Of a stretch of DNA of 64,000 nt, positions 60,451 through 64,000 are shown piece by piece (position 1 is the stretch's first letter; every line of letters starts with the position of its first letter). The stretch is from contig NZ_JBFLUG010000018.1 in the NCBI RefSeq assembly GCF_041008525.1, forward strand, positions 1 to 64,000. Reading direction: 5' to 3'. The position numbers and the translations under genes are program-made. The notes below the pieces were generated by a model that was given only the letters and a program-made list of their open reading frames with translations, was not told the origin of the DNA and ran no database searches. Origin of the DNA: Parafrankia sp041008525. Its GTDB lineage: Bacteria; Actinomycetota; Actinomycetes; Frankiales; Frankiaceae.

Positions 60451-60498
60451 ACACAACATGTGGGCTACTTGCACAGATGTGATTCACACATGTAGCGT
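60451..60498 (+). promoter_or_regulatory. Predicted nrd promoter with two candidate NrdR boxes
   Basis: TTGCAC (60469-60474) and TAGCGT (60493-60498) are 18 bases apart. Two ACATGT cores (60456-60461 and 60488-60493) are exactly 32 bases apart, the spacing known for paired NrdR boxes. The first box keeps a good left half (ACACAACATGT) and the second a good right half (ACATGTAGCGT). The second overlaps the -10, as expected for NrdR repression. Confidence 0.55.
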
Positions 60499-60539
60499 CT
60501 GCGCCGCAGCTGGTTCGGCTGGCCAGAAGCGCTGGTCAG

Positions 60540-60695
60540 CCGTCGCAAGAGGGAACCCGGTGCGAGTCCGGGGCTGCCCCGCAGCGGTGAGTGGGAACGA
60601 CCGCCGTCATCAGCACTGGGAGCGTGCTCCCGGGAAGCGACGGCCAGTAGGTCCGCCGGAGACGGCGGGTGCCCGCGAGTCCGAAGACCTGCCAG
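60540..60695 (+). promoter_or_regulatory. Cobalamin riboswitch 6, upstream of nrdAB
   Basis: Core blocks in order are CAAGAGGGAACCCGGTGCGA, GTCCGGGGCTGCCCCGCAGC, GAGTGGGAACGACCGCCGTC, a CACTGGG segment, GGGAAGCGACGGCCAGTAGG and GCGAGTCCGAAGACCTGCC. This is the known arrangement in Streptomyces, where B12 represses the oxygen-dependent class Ia reductase in favour of the B12-dependent class II enzyme. It ends about 180 bases ahead of nrdA. Confidence 0.93.
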
Positions 60696-60873
60696 CGCGC
60701 CGCGCGTACCCACGCGCGGCGGTCCGACGGTCTCGAGGGGAGACCGGGATCCGCGAGCCGCACCTTGGGCACTGCCGCGTCGTCGCGGCGTGCCCGCCGC
60801 CGTGCGGCTGCCGTTCCTGCCTCCCCGCGGTCCGCCGGGCGCCGTCCGCCCCGCCGCGAGGAGAACTGCCCAG

Positions 60874-63351
60874 GTGACCCTGATCGACTCGGCTCCGCTC
60901 GCCGCCGGCCCCGGCTCCGGTCCCGGCCAGATGCGGGTTCGCCACCGCGACGGCTCCCTTGAACCCGTGGACGTCACCCGCATCGTGACGGCGGTGACCA
61001 GGTGCGCGCAGGACCTCGCACGGGTCGACCCGTTGCGGGTCGCCACCCGCACCATCGGTGGTCTCTACGACGGGGCGACCACGGAGGAGCTGGACCGGCT
61101 GTCGGTGCAGACCGCCGCCGAGCTGATCGCGGAGGAGCCGCAGTACTCGCGGCTCGCGGCCCGCCTGCTGGCCGTCGCGATCGCCGACGAGGTTGTCGGC
61201 GCCGGGGTCACCTCCTACAGCGCCGGCATCGCGTTCGGGCTGGAGCTGGGGCTGGTCGGAGTCGACACGGCACGGTTCGTCGCCGCGCACGCAGGAGAGC
61301 TCGACGCGCTCGTCGATCCGACCGCCGACCGCGGCTTCGAGTACTTCGGCCTGCGCACCGTCCACGACCGGTATCTGATGCGCCATCCACACACCCGGGC
61401 GGTGCTGGAGACCCCGCAGCACTGGCTGCTGCGGGTGGCCTGCGGGCTGGCCCACGACGTGGCGGAGGCGGGTGAGCTCTACCGCCTGATGTCCTCACTC
61501 GCCTATCTGCCCAGCTCACCCACGCTGTTCAACTCCGGCACCGCACACTCGCAGATGTCGAGCTGCTACCTGCTCGACTCACCCCGTGACGAGCTGGAAT
61601 CCATCTACGAGCGGTACTCGCAGGTCGCCCGGCTGTCGAAGTTCGCCGGCGGGATCGGGATCGCCTTCTCCCGGGTCCGGTCGCGCGGCGCGCTGATCCG
61701 CGGCACGAACGGCCGATCCAACGGCATCGTCCCCTGGCTGCGCACGCTGGACGCGTCGGTGGCCGCGGTGAACCAGGGCGGGCGGCGCCAGGGCGCGGCG
61801 TGCGTGTACCTGGAGCCGTGGCACCCGGACATCGAGGAGTTCCTCGAACTGCGCGACAACACCGGCGAGGACGCGCGGCGCACCCACAACCTGAACCTGG
61901 CGCACTGGATCCCCGACGAGTTCATGCGCCGGGTCCAGGCCGACGAGGTCTGGTCGCTGATCGACCCCGACCAGGTCCCCGAGCTGTCGGACCTGTGGGG
62001 CGAGGAGTTCGAGCGCGCCTACCGGGCGGCCGAGCGGGACGGCCGGTACGTCCGCCAGGTGCGGGCCCGCGACCTCTACGGCCGGATGATGCGCACCCTC
62101 GCGCAGACCGGCAACGGCTGGATGACCTTCAAGGACGCCGCCAACCGGACCGGCAACCAGACCGCCGAGCCGCACAACGTGATCCACCTCTCGAACCTGT
62201 GCACCGAGATCCTCGAGGTCTCCACCGACAGCGAGACGGCCGTCTGCAACCTGGGCTCGATCAACCTGGCCCGGCACCTGCGCGGCGACGCGGGAGACGC
62301 GCGACCCACCGACGATGGCGCCGACCGGTACATCGACTGGGAGCGGCTGCGCGCCACGGTCCGTGCCGCGGTCACCTTCCTCGACCGGGTGATCGACATC
62401 AACTACTACCCGACGCCCGAGACCGCGGCGAGCAACCCGCGCTGGCGGCCGGTGGGCCTGGGCGTCATGGGGCTGCAGGACGTCTTCTTCGCGTTGCGGC
62501 TGCCGTTCGACAGCCCCGCCGCCCGCGACCTGTCCACCCTGATCGCGGAGGAGATCGCGCTCACCGCCCTGGAACGCTCCGTCGAGCTCGCCCGCGAGCA
62601 CGGGCCACATCCCGCCTTCGGCGAGACCCGGGCGGCCCGCGGCGTGCTGCACCCCGACCACTTCGACGTCACGCCGTCCCAGCCGGAACGGTGGGAGCGG
62701 GTGCGGGCCGCCGTCGCCGAGCACGGGCTGCGCAACTGCCTGCTGATCGCGATCGCGCCCACCGCGACGATCGCCTCGATCGCCGGCTGCTACGAGTGCA
62801 TCGAGCCGCAGGTGTCGAACCTGTTCAAGCGCGAGACGCTGTCCGGGGAGTTCCTGCAGATCAACGCCTACCTCGTCGAGGAGCTGCGCCGCCGCGGCCT
62901 GTGGACGGCGCCCGTCCGGGACCGCATCAAGCGTGCCGAGGGCTCGGTACAGAACATCGAGGAGCTCCCGGCGGAGGTCCGGGCGGTGTTCCGCACGGCC
63001 TGGGAGCTGCCGCAGCGCGCACTGATCGACATGGCCGCGGCCCGCATGCCCTACATCGACCAGAGCCAGTCGCTCAACCTGTTCATGGCCGACCCCGCCA
63101 TCGGCCGGCTGTCGTCGATGTACGCCCACGCCTGGGCCAGTGGGCTGAAGACGACCTACTATCTGCGCTCGCGGCCGGCGACCCGGATCCAGCAGGCGAC
63201 CGTTGCCGGCACGCGGGCCGTCCGTCCGGCCTCCGGCACCGGCACCGAGCCGGCGCTGTCTGAGGCCCGCATGCCTGAACCGGATCTGCAGGACGCCGCC
63301 GCGGTCGCCTGCTCCCTGGAGAACCCCGAGATCTGCGAGGCCTGCCAGTGA
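60874..63351 (+). CDS. nrdA: Ribonucleotide reductase class Ia, alpha subunit
   Basis: An 825-residue NrdA reducing ribonucleoside diphosphates. An N-terminal ATP-cone (about residues 15-100; MRVRHRDGSLEPVDVTRIV) is followed by the catalytic barrel: SSCYLL (first redox Cys), NLCTEI (radical Cys and Glu), AVCNLGSINL (second redox Cys), PTATIASIAG, and the radical-relay pair in TTYYLRS. The C-terminal shuttle Cys pair is in EICEACQ. GTG 60874 has GAGGAGAA upstream. The stop overlaps the nrdB start. It is controlled by riboswitch 6. Confidence 0.96.
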   Translation: MTLIDSAPLAAGPGSGPGQMRVRHRDGSLEPVDVTRIVTAVTRCAQDLARVDPLRVATRTIGGLYDGATTEELDRLSVQTAAELIAEEPQYSRLAARLLAVAIADEVVGAGVTSYSAGIAFGLELGLVGVDTARFVAAHAGELDALVDPTADRGFEYFGLRTVHDRYLMRHPHTRAVLETPQHWLLRVACGLAHDVAEAGELYRLMSSLAYLPSSPTLFNSGTAHSQMSSCYLLDSPRDELESIYERYSQVARLSKFAGGIGIAFSRVRSRGALIRGTNGRSNGIVPWLRTLDASVAAVNQGGRRQGAACVYLEPWHPDIEEFLELRDNTGEDARRTHNLNLAHWIPDEFMRRVQADEVWSLIDPDQVPELSDLWGEEFERAYRAAERDGRYVRQVRARDLYGRMMRTLAQTGNGWMTFKDAANRTGNQTAEPHNVIHLSNLCTEILEVSTDSETAVCNLGSINLARHLRGDAGDARPTDDGADRYIDWERLRATVRAAVTFLDRVIDINYYPTPETAASNPRWRPVGLGVMGLQDVFFALRLPFDSPAARDLSTLIAEEIALTALERSVELAREHGPHPAFGETRAARGVLHPDHFDVTPSQPERWERVRAAVAEHGLRNCLLIAIAPTATIASIAGCYECIEPQVSNLFKRETLSGEFLQINAYLVEELRRRGLWTAPVRDRIKRAEGSVQNIEELPAEVRAVFRTAWELPQRALIDMAAARMPYIDQSQSLNLFMADPAIGRLSSMYAHAWASGLKTTYYLRSRPATRIQQATVAGTRAVRPASGTGTEPALSEARMPEPDLQDAAAVACSLENPEICEACQ

Positions 63352-64000
63352 CCACAGCTCCCGCCCCCGTCACCGTCACCTCGGCGGTCGCCGCTGTGAC
63401 GGCCGTTACTCGCGCGGAAGCTGCGCGCGTCAGCGTGGCGCCCCGCAGCTCCGTCTCCGCTTCCGCCCTCCCGGCCGCCCGGCCCATGCTTCTCGATCCC
63501 GGGATGAACCTCACGCTGCGGCCGATGCGCTACCCGGACTTCTACGAGCGTTACCGCGCCGCGATCCGCAACACCTGGACGGTGGAGGAGGTCGACCTGC
63601 ACTCCGACCTCGCCGACCTGAACAGGCTCAGCCCGGCCGAACGGCACCTGATCAACCGCCTGGTGGCGTTCTTCGCCACCGGTGACACGATCGTCGCGAA
63701 CAACCTGGTGCTCAACCTCTACCGGCACATCAACGCGCCCGAGGCCAGGCTCTATCTCTCCCGCCAGCTGTTCGAGGAGGCGGTGCACGTCCAGTTCTAC
63801 CTGACTCTGCTCGACACGTATCTGCCCGATCCCGAGGAACGGACCCGAGCCTTCGCCGCGGTGGAGAACATCCCCTCCATCCGCGCCAAGGCCGACTTCT
63901 GCTACCGCTGGATCGACTCGGTGCACGACCGCAGCGCGCTGCACACCCGGGCCGACCGCCGGGCGTTCCTGCTGAACCTCGTCTGCTTCGCCGCCTGCAT
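63348..64000 (+). CDS. nrdB: Ribonucleotide reductase class Ia, beta subunit, cut by window edge
   Basis: The first 217 residues are present. GTG 63348 overlaps the nrdA stop (GTGA). After a 45-residue Ala/Val-rich leader it reads MRYPDFYERYRAAIRNTWTVEEVDLHSD, where the Asp is a metal ligand, and RQLFEEAVHVQFY, with the Glu and His ligands followed four residues later by Tyr, the position of the radical tyrosine. So a normal tyrosyl-radical enzyme is expected rather than the Phe-containing class Ic. The C-terminal part, with the other ligands, lies beyond base 64000. Confidence 0.94.
   Translation, partial: MTTAPAPVTVTSAVAAVTAVTRAEAARVSVAPRSSVSASALPAARPMLLDPGMNLTLRPMRYPDFYERYRAAIRNTWTVEEVDLHSDLADLNRLSPAERHLINRLVAFFATGDTIVANNLVLNLYRHINAPEARLYLSRQLFEEAVHVQFYLTLLDTYLPDPEERTRAFAAVENIPSIRAKADFCYRWIDSVHDRSALHTRADRRAFLLNLVCFAAC

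Noticed and set aside
60790..60873. Upstream extension of nrdA to ATG or GTG near 60790
   Set aside because: The added residues are Pro/Arg/Ala-rich and lack NrdA similarity; GTG 60874 has a GAGGAG site and is favoured.
1..64000. tRNA genes, CRISPR arrays, insertion sequences
   Set aside because: Looked for cloverleaf-type arms with a TTC loop, regularly spaced repeats and transposase motifs; GGTGCGAATCC-type segments that resemble tRNA arms belong to the cobalamin riboswitches.

Overview
The window is high-GC DNA from an actinobacterium. Dense coding, frequent GTG and TTG starts, actinobacterial gene families and many ATGA or TGATG stop/start overlaps point to a Frankia-like member of the Actinomycetota; this is inferred from gene content, since no rRNA is present. 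I see no tRNA, rRNA, insertion sequence, prophage module or CRISPR array. Most long open frames opposite real genes are high-GC shadows and are left out.

Layout. 1-5.3 kb: a HrpB-type helicase (cut by the left edge), an acetyltransferase-PhoU pair and two small proteins of unknown role. 5.4-11.8 kb: phosphoketolase followed by a decayed acetate kinase, a PAS-PP2C-HATPase phosphatase, a decayed CheB/CheR/PAS gene and a CBS-domain protein. 11.9-19.9 kb: the Kdp potassium system, with kdpD divergent from a tiny ORF and kdpF-A-B-C. 20-21.9 kb: an AMACR-like CoA transferase family protein and an alpha/beta hydrolase.

22-36.5 kb is a vitamin B12-responsive one-carbon region. Five cobalamin riboswitches precede a MetE protein made only of the N-terminal half, a BtuF-BtuC-BtuD-like transporter, metF, a metE-pabB operon, and a second full-length metE. 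A sixth riboswitch (60.5 kb), with candidate NrdR boxes upstream, precedes the class Ia ribonucleotide reductase nrdAB at the right edge. The expected logic is that when B12 is plentiful, uptake and B12-independent isozymes are shut off.

36.5-58.6 kb is a short-chain acyl-CoA catabolic region: glyoxylate shunt (aceA-aceB) divergent from a ScfR/RamB-PrpR type regulator; a methylcitrate operon (malate synthase-like protein, hydroxyacyl-CoA dehydrogenase, prpD, prpB, prpC); a five-gene valine/isobutyrate operon (mmsA, acyl-CoA dehydrogenase, hydroxyisobutyryl-CoA hydrolase, mmsB, enoyl-CoA hydratase); and a cluster of unknown substrate with a two-component flavin monooxygenase (LLM oxygenase plus flavin reductase), a class III CoA transferase, a CitE/malyl-CoA-lyase-like protein and an FCD-type GntR regulator. 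Matching TGATATATCA palindromes lie at the promoters of the oxygenase and of the reductase. Valine breakdown makes propionyl-CoA, which the methylcitrate cycle converts to pyruvate and succinate, so the clusters feed each other.

The most interesting material is the riboswitch cluster with its half-MetE, the malate synthase-like protein lacking an internal segment in the prp operon, and the uncharacterised monooxygenase/CoA-lyase regulon.
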